Assembly: GCF_041435335.1 (NCBI RefSeq)
Contig: NZ_CP108430.1
Coordinates: forward strand, 7,722,001 to 7,786,000
Source of the DNA: Streptomyces sp. NBC_01283
Lineage (GTDB): Bacteria > Actinomycetota > Actinomycetes > Streptomycetales > Streptomycetaceae
Reading direction: 5' to 3'
Length of the DNA stretch: 64,000 nt
A program made the translations under genes and the position numbers. Position 1 is the first letter of the stretch. Each line of letters starts with the position of its first letter. This document shows positions 24,707-33,312 of the stretch, piece after piece. The notes under the pieces are model-generated. The model did no database searches. It saw only the letters and a list, made by a program, of their open reading frames with translations, and had not been told where the DNA came from.

Positions 24707-25019
24707 GTGGAGCGGCATGAACGCGCAGCGCGGCAGCAGCCCAGCCTCCGGCGGCGCGCGCAGGGCGAGTTGGAGGCGCAGGTGCTCACGGCGCTGCACG
24801 GCGCGCCCGGCCCGGTGGGCGCGGCCTGGGTGCGGGAACGTGTCGGCGGGCCTCGCCGCGCTGCGGATGCGCAAGGTGCTCGACGGCGAGAGTGACCGCG
24901 GGGCCGTGCTCGCCGGCTTCGTCACCACGCTGTCGCCCGACGACGAGCGGATGCCGCGCGGGCTCCTCGGGGGCGGGCGGCACCCTCAAGTGGCCCCGCC
25001 CGCCCCGCGAGAGGCCTGA
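24707..25019 (+). pseudogene. BlaI/MecI-family repressor gene, internally deleted and frameshifted
   Basis: From GTG 24707 (AGGAGG upstream) one frame encodes the start of a BlaI-type winged helix (RRRAQGELEAQVLTALHGAP, then PVGAAWVRERVGG). At about 24845 similarity jumps to another frame encoding the family's C-terminal part (GLAALRMRKVLDGESDRGAV, then LSPDDER, GLLGG). About 35 residues holding the recognition helix and wing are missing. No M56/BlaR1-type sensor gene is adjacent. The product cannot be a working repressor. Confidence 0.7.
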
Positions 25020-25041
25020 CGCCCGAGTCGCAGTCCGGCAA

Positions 25042-25497
25042 TCAGAGGTCGAACTCGTGCGGCGGCAGGTCCAGCGCGAAGCACGCCTCTCGTACGACGG
25101 CCCGCTCCGTCGCGTCGAAGTCGCCGTCCGCGCCGCCGATGACGATGCCGATCTGCACCACGGCACGCGCCTCGGCGGGCTTCTTCTTCGCCTTGGCGAC
25201 CTCCTGCAACACGCTGACCCTGCCGAACGCGAAGTCCGCGGTCAGCTTGTCGAGGTAGTCGTCGAAGCGGCGCCGCAAGTCGTCGGCGGGAAAGTTCTGC
25301 AGCACCTCGTTGGTGGCGATGAGCTGGGCCACGCGCTGCCGTTCGGACGGATCGATCGTGCCGTCCGCGGCCGCCACGAGGGCGCACATCGCCATACTGG
25401 AGTCGCGGAAGGCGCCGCTCTTGAGGTCGTTCTTCTTCGCCGTGAGCTGGGTCTGCATCGTCGATGCGGATTCCTTGACGCGGTCCCACAGGGCCAT
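25042..25497 (-). CDS. TerB-family tellurite-resistance protein
   Basis: 151 aa all-helical TerB protein: MALWDRVKESASTMQTQL start, then MAMCALVAAADGTIDPSERQR and the second acidic repeat IGGADGDFDATERAVV. These acidic loops resemble metal-binding sites. TerB and TerD cooperate in membrane-associated stress complexes. The BlaI-like operator lies 24 bp upstream of the ATG and is shared with the divergent TenA-like gene. Confidence 0.92.
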   Translation of the reverse strand: MALWDRVKESASTMQTQLTAKKNDLKSGAFRDSSMAMCALVAAADGTIDPSERQRVAQLIATNEVLQNFPADDLRRRFDDYLDKLTADFAFGRVSVLQEVAKAKKKPAEARAVVQIGIVIGGADGDFDATERAVVREACFALDLPPHEFDL

Positions 25498-25521
25498 GAG
25501 AGCTCCGTACGTTGGTTTCTT

Positions 25522-25543
25522 GTTTCTACAGCAATGTAGAAAC
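25522..25543. promoter_or_regulatory. BlaI/MecI-type operator between the terB-like and TenA-like genes
   Basis: GTTTCTACA (25522-25530), spacer GCAA, TGTAGAAAC (25535-25543): perfect 9-bp arms. Same core and same centre (CTACAG-CA-NTGTAG) as the site upstream of terD, so one repressor probably controls all three genes. Confidence 0.65.
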
Positions 25544-25589
25544 TAGCAGGCGGGCCGAGAAGTTCCGCCGAAGGCAGGGAGGACGGACG

Positions 25590-26267
25590 ATGACACGGAC
25601 CGCACAGGAACTGCTCGACGGCGTGGTGGCGCAGCTCGCGCCCGATCCGGCGGCCAATCCGCTCGTCCCGCGCCTCGCGGACGGCACCGCGAACCCTTCC
25701 GTGATCACTGCTCTCGCTCTGGAGCAGCGCTCCGTGATCCCGGCCGACCGCCGCTCCTTCCTGCACCTGGCCGAGCGCTCGGCCGACGCGGGAGAGGCCG
25801 AGTGCGCCGCCTTCTTCCGCACCCTCGCCGAAGGCGAGATGCTCGCCCTCGACCGGCTCGGCGCCCTGGTCGAGGCGTGCGGAGTGGGCAAGACCGACGC
25901 CGACGCGTACGAGCCGCGCGCGGGCTGCCAGGCCTATCCGGCCTACGTGGCCTGGCTCGCCCTGAACGGCTCGCCCGCCGACGTGGTCCTCGCCCTGACC
26001 GCCAACTTCGCCTCCTGGGGCGCCTATTGCGCGACGCTCGCCGAAGCGCTGCCGACGCACTACGGCTTCAGTGAGGAGGCCTGCGGATTCTTCGCCTTCT
26101 TCGCCGAGCCCGCGCCCGACCTGGAGCGGCAGGCGCTCGCCGCGGTGCGCGCGGGCATGGACCGGGGCCTCGACGCGACCGGGTCCGCCCTGCGCCACGG
26201 GAAACTGCTGCAACGCTACGAGGCGATGTTCTGGGAGACGCTCGCCGACCCGGCGCACAGCCTCTGA
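25590..26267 (+). CDS. TenA-like (heme-oxygenase-fold) protein
   Basis: 225 aa, all alpha-helical, resembling the TenA/thiaminase-II/PqqC group: EQRSVIPADRRSFLHLAERS, ACQAYPAYVAWLALNGSP, NFASWGAYCATLAEAL, and a C-terminal RYEAMFWE. The strong TenA catalytic Cys/Glu cannot be confirmed from sequence alone, so the reaction is open. ATG at 25590 with GGGAGGA upstream. Its promoter shares the BlaI-like operator with terB, which links it to the Ter stress genes. Confidence 0.75.
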   Translation: MTRTAQELLDGVVAQLAPDPAANPLVPRLADGTANPSVITALALEQRSVIPADRRSFLHLAERSADAGEAECAAFFRTLAEGEMLALDRLGALVEACGVGKTDADAYEPRAGCQAYPAYVAWLALNGSPADVVLALTANFASWGAYCATLAEALPTHYGFSEEACGFFAFFAEPAPDLERQALAAVRAGMDRGLDATGSALRHGKLLQRYEAMFWETLADPAHSL

Positions 26268-26339
26268 CCACATCGGACGCCGGGCACAGGGTCGAGAAGG
26301 GCCGCCCGGCGCCGGGCACCTGATCTCGGGAGTACCCGC

Positions 26340-27791
26340 GTGACCGCACCCACCTCCTCCCGCCCCGCCAAGGGACTGAGCGGCGGTGCCGTCGGCACCG
26401 GTGACCTCGTCTTCTTCGTCGTGGCCGCCGCCGCGCCGCTGACCGTGATGGCCGGAGTGGCCCCGCTCTCCATCGGCATGGCGGGCCGGGCGGCGCCGCT
26501 CGGCTACCTCGTGTCGGGGCTGCTGCTCATCGTCTTCGCGGCCGGATTCACCGCGATGAGCCGCTTCGTCCGCAACGCGGGCGCCTTCTACGCGTACATC
26601 GGCCGCGGGGTCGGCCGCCCGGTGGGAGCCGGCTCCGCGTACGTCGCGCTCTACTCGTACAACGCCATCGAGGCCGGACTCCTCGTCGCCTTCGGCTGGT
26701 TCACCGAGTCCGGGTTCGACGACCTGACCGGGGTGCGCGTCGCCTGGTGGATCTGGGCGCTCGCCGGGCTCGTCGCGATCGGCGTCCTCGGCTATCTGAA
26801 GGTCACGTTCAGCGCCAAGGTCCTCGGCGTCGCCCTGGTCCTCGAGGTGCTCGTGCTGCTGGTGTTCGAGGCCGGAGTGGTCGCGCACGGCGGCGGGCCG
26901 CGGGGATTCGAACTCGGCACGCTCTCGCCGGAACACCTCGGCGGGCCGGGAGTGGGCGGCATGTTCGTGCTCGCCGTCGGCGCGTTCGTCGGCTTCGAGG
27001 CGACGGCCATCTACGCGGAGGAGGCGCGGGACCCGGAACGCACGGTGCCGCGCGCCACGTACGTCGCCGTGGCTTTCCTCGCGCTCTTCTACACCTTCAC
27101 GGTGTGGACGGTCATCAACGCGTACGGGCCGGAGCGTGCTCAGGCCGTCGCCGAGGGGGACGGCGGAGCCGACATGGTCTTCACGGCCACCGAGCGGTTC
27201 GCGGGAGCCTGGGCCGCCGACTCCATGCACGTACTGATCATCACCAGCGCCTTCGCCGCGACCCTCGCCTTCCACAACGGCGCCGCCCGCTACTTCTACG
27301 CCCTGGGCCGCGAGGGCCTGTTGCCGCGCGGGCTCGGCACGGTGTCCCCGAGGACGAGGGCGCCCGCAGCCGCTGTCGTGGCCCAGTCGGCCGTCGCGCT
27401 GGCCGTCGTCGCCGTGACCGTCGCAGGCGGCGCCGATCCGTACACCGTCACCTTCCTGTGGAGCAACGGCTCCGGCATCCTCGGCGTGATGCTGATGCAG
27501 GCGGTCGCCGCACTCGCGGTGTACGGGTTCTTCCGGCGCGACCGCAGGGGCATGCCCGCCTGGCGGGTGGTCGCGGCCCCGCTGACCGCGTGCGCCGGCC
27601 TGGCCGTACTGATCGCCTTGGTGTGTGCCAACCTCGATCTCCTGACGGGTGCTTCGGGCGGCGTCAACGCGGCGCTCATCGCGCCGCTGCCCGTGCTGTT
27701 CGTGGCGGGCGCGGCGCTGGCCCTGCGGATCCGACGGCGTGCGCCGCGGGCGTACGAACGGCTGACGACGGTGGACGCGGAGAGCGTGTGA
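26340..27791 (+). CDS. APC-superfamily amino acid permease
   Basis: 483 aa with about twelve hydrophobic helices. Typical APC blocks are GTGDLVFFVVAAAAPLTVMAG at the N-terminus, SRFVRNAGAFYAYIGRGVG, and FVGFEATAIYAEEARDPERT (the consensus cytoplasmic loop). It should import an amino acid or amine by proton symport. GTG start at 26340. It overlaps the amidohydrolase reading frame, so both form an uptake/degradation pair. Confidence 0.92.
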   Translation: MTAPTSSRPAKGLSGGAVGTGDLVFFVVAAAAPLTVMAGVAPLSIGMAGRAAPLGYLVSGLLLIVFAAGFTAMSRFVRNAGAFYAYIGRGVGRPVGAGSAYVALYSYNAIEAGLLVAFGWFTESGFDDLTGVRVAWWIWALAGLVAIGVLGYLKVTFSAKVLGVALVLEVLVLLVFEAGVVAHGGGPRGFELGTLSPEHLGGPGVGGMFVLAVGAFVGFEATAIYAEEARDPERTVPRATYVAVAFLALFYTFTVWTVINAYGPERAQAVAEGDGGADMVFTATERFAGAWAADSMHVLIITSAFAATLAFHNGAARYFYALGREGLLPRGLGTVSPRTRAPAAAVVAQSAVALAVVAVTVAGGADPYTVTFLWSNGSGILGVMLMQAVAALAVYGFFRRDRRGMPAWRVVAAPLTACAGLAVLIALVCANLDLLTGASGGVNAALIAPLPVLFVAGAALALRIRRRAPRAYERLTTVDAESV

Positions 27792-27808
27792 CGGAGGGGC
27801 GGGACAGC

Positions 27809-29437
27809 ATGGCGGACGAGACGGCGACGCGGGTCTTCCTGGGGGCGGTCCGTACGGGAAGCGGCATCCACGGGGACACGACGGCACTCGCCGTGCGCGA
27901 CGGACGTGTCATCGCGCTCGGGGACGAGGCCCGCGCACTGGCCGAAGTGGCGGACGAGGTCGTCGAGTTGGGGGACGGGTTGCTCCTTTCCGCCTTCGGG
28001 GACGGCCACGCCCACCCCCTCTTCGGAGGCCTGGAGAGCTTCGGCCCGCAGATCAAGGACCTCGCATCGGTCGACGCGATCGTCGCGGAGGTCGGGCGGT
28101 GGGCCGAAGCGCACCCGGGCGCGCAGTGGATCGTCGGCGCGTCCTACGACCCCGCGCTCGCGCCCGACGGCGAGTTCGACGCCCGGTGGCTGGACGCGGC
28201 GGTGACGGAACGGCCCGTCGTGCTGCGCGCCCACGACTACCACACGGTGTGGTGCAACACGGAGGCGCTGCGCCGGGCCGGCGTACGGGACTCGACGCCC
28301 GACCCGCGCCTCGGCTGGATCGTCCGGCGCCCCGACGGCTCACCGATGGGCACCCTGCGCGAGTGGCACGCCTGCGATCTGGTGCTGGATCAGGTGCCCG
28401 CTCGCGAGGAGGCCGAACTGGTCGAGGCCGTGCGCCGCGCGGGCCGGGCGTACGCGCGAGCGGGCATCACCTGGGTACAGGACGCCTGGGTGGAGCCGGA
28501 GATGGCGGAGGCCTATCTCGCGGCGGTCCGGCACGACGCGCTGAGCGTCCGCGTCGACCTGGCCCAGCGCGCCGACCCCGACCGCTGGCGCGAGCAGCGC
28601 AAGGAGTTCGACGCGACGCGCGGGCGCGTGACCGCCGAGGGCGGCCCGCTGCTGTCCGCGCGCACGGTGAAGTACTTCAGCGACGGTGTGATCGAGGGCG
28701 GTACGGCCGCCCTGCTCGACCCCTATCTGGACGCGCCGCACAGCTGCGGCATGCCCGTGTGGGAGCCGCACGCGCTCGCCGAAGCGGTGTGCGCCTTCGA
28801 CGCCGACGGCTTCCGGACGCACATCCACGCCATCGGCGACGCGGGCGTACGGGCCGCGCTCGACGCGGTGGAGGCCGCGGTCCTCGCCAATGCGGCCTGG
28901 GACCGGCGGCCGGTGATCACCCATGTGCAGCTCGTCGACCCGGCCGACCTGCCGCGCTTCGCCGCACTCGGCGTCATCGCCAACTTCGAGCCCCTGTGGG
29001 CGCAGCCCGACCCGCTCCAGACCGATCTGTCGATGCCGCGGATCGGCGCCGAACGCTCCGACCGGCAGTATCCGATGGGGGAGTTGGCACGCGACGGGGC
29101 GCGGCTCTCCTTCGGCAGCGACTGGCCCGTCAGCTCGTACGAGCCGCTGGAGGGCATCCAGGTCGCCGTCACCAGGCGTACGTTCGACGGGGCGCCGGAG
29201 GGCGGCTGGACCCCGCACCAGCGGCTCACCGTGGAGCAGGCGCTCGCCGCGGCCACCAGCGGTGTCGCCCACCAGGCGGGCGCGGACGACCGCCTCGCGC
29301 TCGTGCCGGGGGCGCCCGCGGATCTGGTCCGGCTCTCCGCGGATCCGCGCACCGTGGACCCGATGGCCATCCGGCAGGTGCGGGTGCTCGGCACCTGGCT
29401 CGGCGGAGTTCCTACGTACCGGCCGGGGGAGGAGTGA
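27809..29437 (+). CDS. Amidohydrolase family 3 (YtcJ-like) metal-dependent hydrolase
   Basis: 542 aa. Metal-site motifs of the amidohydrolase superfamily are visible: GDGHAHP near residue 70, THVQLVDP (His), and FGSDWPVSSYEP (final Asp) near the C-terminus, in YtcJ order. It probably hydrolyses an amide or imide imported by the permease encoded upstream. I prefer the ATG at 27809 (GGAGGGG upstream); a GTG at 27788 overlapping the permease stop is possible. The 3' end overlaps the phosphopantetheinyl transferase gene by 26 bp. Confidence 0.9.
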   Translation: MADETATRVFLGAVRTGSGIHGDTTALAVRDGRVIALGDEARALAEVADEVVELGDGLLLSAFGDGHAHPLFGGLESFGPQIKDLASVDAIVAEVGRWAEAHPGAQWIVGASYDPALAPDGEFDARWLDAAVTERPVVLRAHDYHTVWCNTEALRRAGVRDSTPDPRLGWIVRRPDGSPMGTLREWHACDLVLDQVPAREEAELVEAVRRAGRAYARAGITWVQDAWVEPEMAEAYLAAVRHDALSVRVDLAQRADPDRWREQRKEFDATRGRVTAEGGPLLSARTVKYFSDGVIEGGTAALLDPYLDAPHSCGMPVWEPHALAEAVCAFDADGFRTHIHAIGDAGVRAALDAVEAAVLANAAWDRRPVITHVQLVDPADLPRFAALGVIANFEPLWAQPDPLQTDLSMPRIGAERSDRQYPMGELARDGARLSFGSDWPVSSYEPLEGIQVAVTRRTFDGAPEGGWTPHQRLTVEQALAAATSGVAHQAGADDRLALVPGAPADLVRLSADPRTVDPMAIRQVRVLGTWLGGVPTYRPGEE

Positions 29438-30140
29438 GGGGCAGGACGATGGCGGTCACCGCTATGCCGTCCCGTATGAGCCAGTTGCCCGCGAAGCCCG
29501 TGAGCTCGCGCCCCGCCACCACAGGACCGGGGACGAGGAGCGCCGCGGTGAACGTGCCGTCCGGGGCGAACGCCACCCGCGCGTCCTCGAATCCGAGCCA
29601 GCTGCCCATGAGCGGGAACCACGTCTTGTAGACGGACTCCTTGGCGCTGAAGAGCAGCCGGTCCCAGGGGACGTCCGGATGCCGGATGCCCAGTTCGGCG
29701 AGGGCCGCGCGTTCCGTCTCGTCCGAGACCAGCCGCAGGACGTCGGCGTCGGCGAGCGGAGCGGCCGGCTCCGCGTCGATGCCGAGGGACGTGACGGCGG
29801 AGGCGCGGGCCACGACGGCGGCACGGTAGCCCGCGCAGTGCGTCATGCTGCCGACGATGCCGTCGGGCCAGCGCGGCGCGCCCTTGAGCCCCGGCAGGAT
29901 CGGCACGGGCGGCACGTCGAGCTCGGCCAGGGCCGCGCGTGCGCACTGCCGGACCGTGGCGAACTCGGTGCGCCGCTTGTCCACGGCCCGCGCCACGGCC
30001 TCCACCTCCTCGGGAAACAGGAAGGGATCGGCCGGGTCCGCGCGGGTCTCCGCGACGATGACGGGCGCGGCGCCGAGCAGCGACGCCAACACGTCGGTAC
30101 CGCCGGGGACTTGGCGCACGGGATTCGAGGGTGTCGTCAC
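29412..30140 (-). CDS. 4'-phosphopantetheinyl transferase (Sfp/EntD-type)
   Basis: 242 aa. The three Sfp-superfamily motifs are intact: GSMTHC with the CoA-binding segment near residue 97, GIDAE (120-124) for Mg2+ binding, and WDRLLFSAKESVYKTW (159-174). It transfers the phosphopantetheine arm of CoA to carrier proteins of polyketide, peptide or siderophore pathways. No such megasynthase is in this window, so it probably serves clusters elsewhere. GTG start at 30140. Confidence 0.94.
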   Translation of the reverse strand: MTTPSNPVRQVPGGTDVLASLLGAAPVIVAETRADPADPFLFPEEVEAVARAVDKRRTEFATVRQCARAALAELDVPPVPILPGLKGAPRWPDGIVGSMTHCAGYRAAVVARASAVTSLGIDAEPAAPLADADVLRLVSDETERAALAELGIRHPDVPWDRLLFSAKESVYKTWFPLMGSWLGFEDARVAFAPDGTFTAALLVPGPVVAGRELTGFAGNWLIRDGIAVTAIVLPLTPPPAGT

Positions 30141-30192
30141 AACGGATCACCGTACCGGGGCCGCGCCCTGAACGGGGGCCTACCCTGGCGTG

Positions 30193-30819
30193 ATGCACGA
30201 CGAGTACCGCACAGTGGCCCGCGAGGCCGTGCACGAGACCGAGATCAACCGCTCGCGCTTCCTGTGCGCCCTCGCGCCCGCGGCCACCGAGGAGGAGGCC
30301 CAGGACTTCGTCGCGCGCATCCGCAAGGAGCACCCGTCCGCATCGCACAACTGCTTCGCGTACGTCATCGGGGCCGATGCCGGGGTCCAGAAGGCGAGCG
30401 ACGACGGGGAGCCCGGCGGCACCGCCGGTGTGCCGATGCTCCAGATGCTGCTGCGCCGCGACATGCGGTACGTCGTCGCCGTCGTGACCCGCTACTACGG
30501 AGGGGTCAAGCTCGGCGCCGGCGGGCTGATCAGGGCCTACGGAGGCGCCGTCGGCGAGGCGCTCGACGCGGTCGGCACGCTGACCCGCAGGCGCTTCAGG
30601 CTCGCCACGGTCACGGTCGACCACCAGCGCGCCGGCAAGATCCAGAACGATCTGCGGTCGGCGGGGCGCGCGGTGCGTGATGTGCGGTACGGGGACGAGG
30701 TGACCATCGAGATCGGTCTTCCCGACGCCGACGTGGAGGGCTTCACGGCCTGGCTGGCGGACGCGACCGCGGGCAGTGCGGTGTTCGAGCTCGGTGGAGA
30801 GGCGTACGGGGACGCCTGA
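30193..30819 (+). CDS. YigZ/IMPACT-family protein
   Basis: 208 aa, the usual YigZ length. It shows INRSRFLCALAPAATEEEAQ, ASHNCFAYVIG, SDDGEPGGTAGVPMLQ and the signature RYYGGVKLGAGGLIRAYGGA, followed by a DUF1949-like C-terminal domain. The family is linked to translation control and ribosome association; the exact role is unsettled. A GTG directly before the ATG is an alternative start; a TACCCT hexamer just upstream suggests a leaderless transcript. Confidence 0.93.
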   Translation: MHDEYRTVAREAVHETEINRSRFLCALAPAATEEEAQDFVARIRKEHPSASHNCFAYVIGADAGVQKASDDGEPGGTAGVPMLQMLLRRDMRYVVAVVTRYYGGVKLGAGGLIRAYGGAVGEALDAVGTLTRRRFRLATVTVDHQRAGKIQNDLRSAGRAVRDVRYGDEVTIEIGLPDADVEGFTAWLADATAGSAVFELGGEAYGDA

Positions 30820-30877
30820 TGCCTGGTGGGCGTCCGGGCTCGGCGTCCGCGCGCAGGCGCAGACGCTGGCAAATGGG

Positions 30878-30883
30878 TAGAAT
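30878..30883 (+). promoter_or_regulatory. -10 hexamer TAGAAT of a probably leaderless FHA-ABC transcript
   Basis: TAGAAT matches the Streptomyces consensus -10 and lies only 6 nt before the ATG at 30890; no Shine-Dalgarno is present between them. The -35 is not evident. Confidence 0.5.
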
Positions 30884-30889
30884 TCGGGC

Positions 30890-33253
30890 ATGGGAGAGCG
30901 GCCTGTAGCGCCGACTGCGCCCGAACTCGTCCTTGAGACCGACGCCGGTTCCACGGTGATGAGTCCGAGCCGGGACTATCACGTCGGGCGCGATCCACTG
31001 AGCGACATCGTCATCGACGACGCCCGCGTCTCCTGGCACCACGCCGTCCTGCACGCCGAGCTCGACCACTGGACGATCGAGGACGAGCACAGCACGAACG
31101 GCACCTACGCCGACGGACAGCGCGTCCAGGAGCGGGGCGTCGGACCGGGCAGCGTGCTGCGGTTCGGCAGCGTCGCGGACGGCCCGCGCGCGGTGCTCGT
31201 GGGCCGCGCACCGCCTACGCCCGCCCCCGCCGCTCCCGAGCGGCCCTCGGCCGTCCGCACGCCCTCGGCCACCGGCACCTTCCGGCAGCCGACCACCGTG
31301 CGCCCGCTGCCCTCCCGTACCGTCCGCATCGGCCGTGCCGCCGACAACGACCTGGTCATCGACGACCTGGTCGTCTCACGCCGCCACGCCGAACTGCGGG
31401 TCCTCGCGGACGGCACGTACGAGATCGTCGACCTCGGCAGCCACAACGGGACCTACCTCAACGGCCAGCCCGTAGGCCGTGCCCCGGTCGCGTCCGGCGA
31501 CATCGTCGGCGTCGGCCACCGCGCGTACTGCCTCGTCGGCGACCAGCTCCAGGAGTACGTCGACACCGGCGAGGTGTCGCTCGACGTGCAGGAGCTGACG
31601 GTCGCCGTCGACCGGGGCCGCAAGACGCTCCTCGACCGGATCTCCTTCCCCGTCGGCGAGAAGTGCCTGCTCGCCGTGGTCGGCCCCAGCGGCGCGGGAA
31701 AGTCGACCCTCCTCAACGCCCTCACCGGCCTGCGCCCCGCCGACGACGGCACGGTCCTCTATGACGGCCGCGACCTCTACCGCGACTACGCCGAACTCCG
31801 GCAGCGCATCGGCCTCGTGCCGCAGGACGACATCCTGCACGCGCAGCTCACCGTGCGCCGGGCCCTCGGATACGCCGCCGAACTGCGCTTCCCCCAGGAC
31901 ACCGAGAAGGCGGAACGCCGGGCCAGGGTCGACGAGGTCATCCGCGAACTCGGTCTCGAACAGCGCGTCGACCAGCCCATCCACAGCCTCTCCGGCGGCC
32001 AGCGCAAGCGCGTGAGCGTCGCCCTCGAACTCCTGACGAAGCCGTCCCTGCTCTTCCTCGACGAACCGACGTCCGGACTCGATCCCGGCATGGACCGCTC
32101 CGTGATGCACATGCTGCGCGGTCTCGCCGACGACGGCCGTACGGTCATCGTCGTCACGCACAGCGTGCTCAGCCTCGACGGGTGCGACCGGCTGCTCGTG
32201 CTCGCCGCGGGCGGCCGGATCGCCTACTACGGGCCGCCGCGGGACGCGCTCCCGTTCTTCGGCTTCGAGGAGTGGCCCGAGGCGTTCGAGGCCTTCGAGG
32301 GGGACCGCGACCGGGACTGGGCGGGGGAGTACCAGCGGTCACCGTTCCACCAGCAGTACATCGTCAACGCCTCGGCGCAGCCGCCCCTGCCGCAGGGCGG
32401 CGCGGGACCGGTCGCCGCGTTCGCCCCGCCGCCCAAGGCGCAGAGCTGGGGGTCCCAGCTGCGGACGCTGGTGCGGCGGTACGCGGCTGCTCTCGGCGCC
32501 GACCGGACGTTCCTCGCGATCATGATCGCGCTGCCGTTCGTCATGGGCGCCATGGCCCGCGCGCTGGCCGGGAGCAGGCTGACGCAGGAGACGGCGATGA
32601 ACGCGCTGCTCATCCTCTGCGTGGGCGGAGTCCTGACCGGCGCGGCCAACGCCGTGCGGGAACTGGTCAAGGAGCGGGTCATCTACCGGCGCGAACGCGC
32701 CGTGGGCCTCTCCAGATCCGCGTACCTGATGTCCAAGGTCGTCGTACTCGGCACGATCACCGTGCTGCAGGCCGTCGTGCTGACCCTGGTGGCGCTGCTC
32801 GGCGTCGACCTCAACGCGCCGGGTGGCGAGGGGGTTCTGCTCCCACCCCTGGTCGAGATCACCGTGGCGGTGGCCCTGCTGGCGTTCACGGCCATGATGC
32901 TCGGGCTCCTGGTCTCGGCGCTCGTGCGCAAGGAAGAGGTGACGATGCCGCTGCTCGTGCTGCTTGCCATCGTCCAGGTGGTGTTCTGCGGGGCGCTCCT
33001 GAAACTCCACGGGGTTCCCGGGGTGGAGCAGTTGGCGTGGCTCGTGCCATCGCGCTGGGCGCTGGGCGCGATGGCGGGGACCATCGGCCTCGGCAGGATC
33101 GTGCCGGGGGAGCTGACCGCCGATCCGCTGTTCCGGCACTCCGCGGGGGTGTGGCTGCTCAACATGGGCATGCTGGTGGCCCTTTCGGTCGTGTTCGGTT
33201 ACGCGGTCGCGAGGCTGCTGAGACGGCATGAGCCCGCGGTGATGCGGAAGTAG
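30890..33253 (+). CDS. ABC transporter with two N-terminal FHA domains (full-length half-transporter)
   Basis: 787 aa. FHA1 at about residues 25-90 (GRDPLSDIVIDDARVSWHHA, NGTYADG) and FHA2 at about 145-205 (IGRAADNDLVIDDLVVSRRH, NGTYLNG) both keep the Arg, Ser/Arg-His and Asn residues that bind phosphothreonine. An ABC ATPase follows: Walker A GPSGAGKST (~265), signature LSGGQRKRVS (~367), Walker B LLFLDEPTSGLD (~387). The last 270 residues contain six helices of an ABC-2/ABCG-type permease. Rv1747-like proteins of this design are regulated by Ser/Thr kinases, and one is encoded two genes downstream. Confidence 0.95.
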   Translation: MGERPVAPTAPELVLETDAGSTVMSPSRDYHVGRDPLSDIVIDDARVSWHHAVLHAELDHWTIEDEHSTNGTYADGQRVQERGVGPGSVLRFGSVADGPRAVLVGRAPPTPAPAAPERPSAVRTPSATGTFRQPTTVRPLPSRTVRIGRAADNDLVIDDLVVSRRHAELRVLADGTYEIVDLGSHNGTYLNGQPVGRAPVASGDIVGVGHRAYCLVGDQLQEYVDTGEVSLDVQELTVAVDRGRKTLLDRISFPVGEKCLLAVVGPSGAGKSTLLNALTGLRPADDGTVLYDGRDLYRDYAELRQRIGLVPQDDILHAQLTVRRALGYAAELRFPQDTEKAERRARVDEVIRELGLEQRVDQPIHSLSGGQRKRVSVALELLTKPSLLFLDEPTSGLDPGMDRSVMHMLRGLADDGRTVIVVTHSVLSLDGCDRLLVLAAGGRIAYYGPPRDALPFFGFEEWPEAFEAFEGDRDRDWAGEYQRSPFHQQYIVNASAQPPLPQGGAGPVAAFAPPPKAQSWGSQLRTLVRRYAAALGADRTFLAIMIALPFVMGAMARALAGSRLTQETAMNALLILCVGGVLTGAANAVRELVKERVIYRRERAVGLSRSAYLMSKVVVLGTITVLQAVVLTLVALLGVDLNAPGGEGVLLPPLVEITVAVALLAFTAMMLGLLVSALVRKEEVTMPLLVLLAIVQVVFCGALLKLHGVPGVEQLAWLVPSRWALGAMAGTIGLGRIVPGELTADPLFRHSAGVWLLNMGMLVALSVVFGYAVARLLRRHEPAVMRK

Positions 33254-33312
33254 CGGGAGCCGGACGCTGAGCGCCGGGCGTCGGGAAGAGCCGAGGAGCA
33301 GGAGCTGAACCG

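Noticed and set aside
25242..27887. Minus-strand open frame of about 880 codons
   Set aside because: Antisense to the TenA-like and APC permease genes and rich in Arg/Gly/His/Glu as expected for a shadow frame.
29412..30140. Marker of a biosynthetic gene cluster
   Set aside because: The phosphopantetheinyl transferase is alone; no PKS, NRPS or tailoring genes are nearby.
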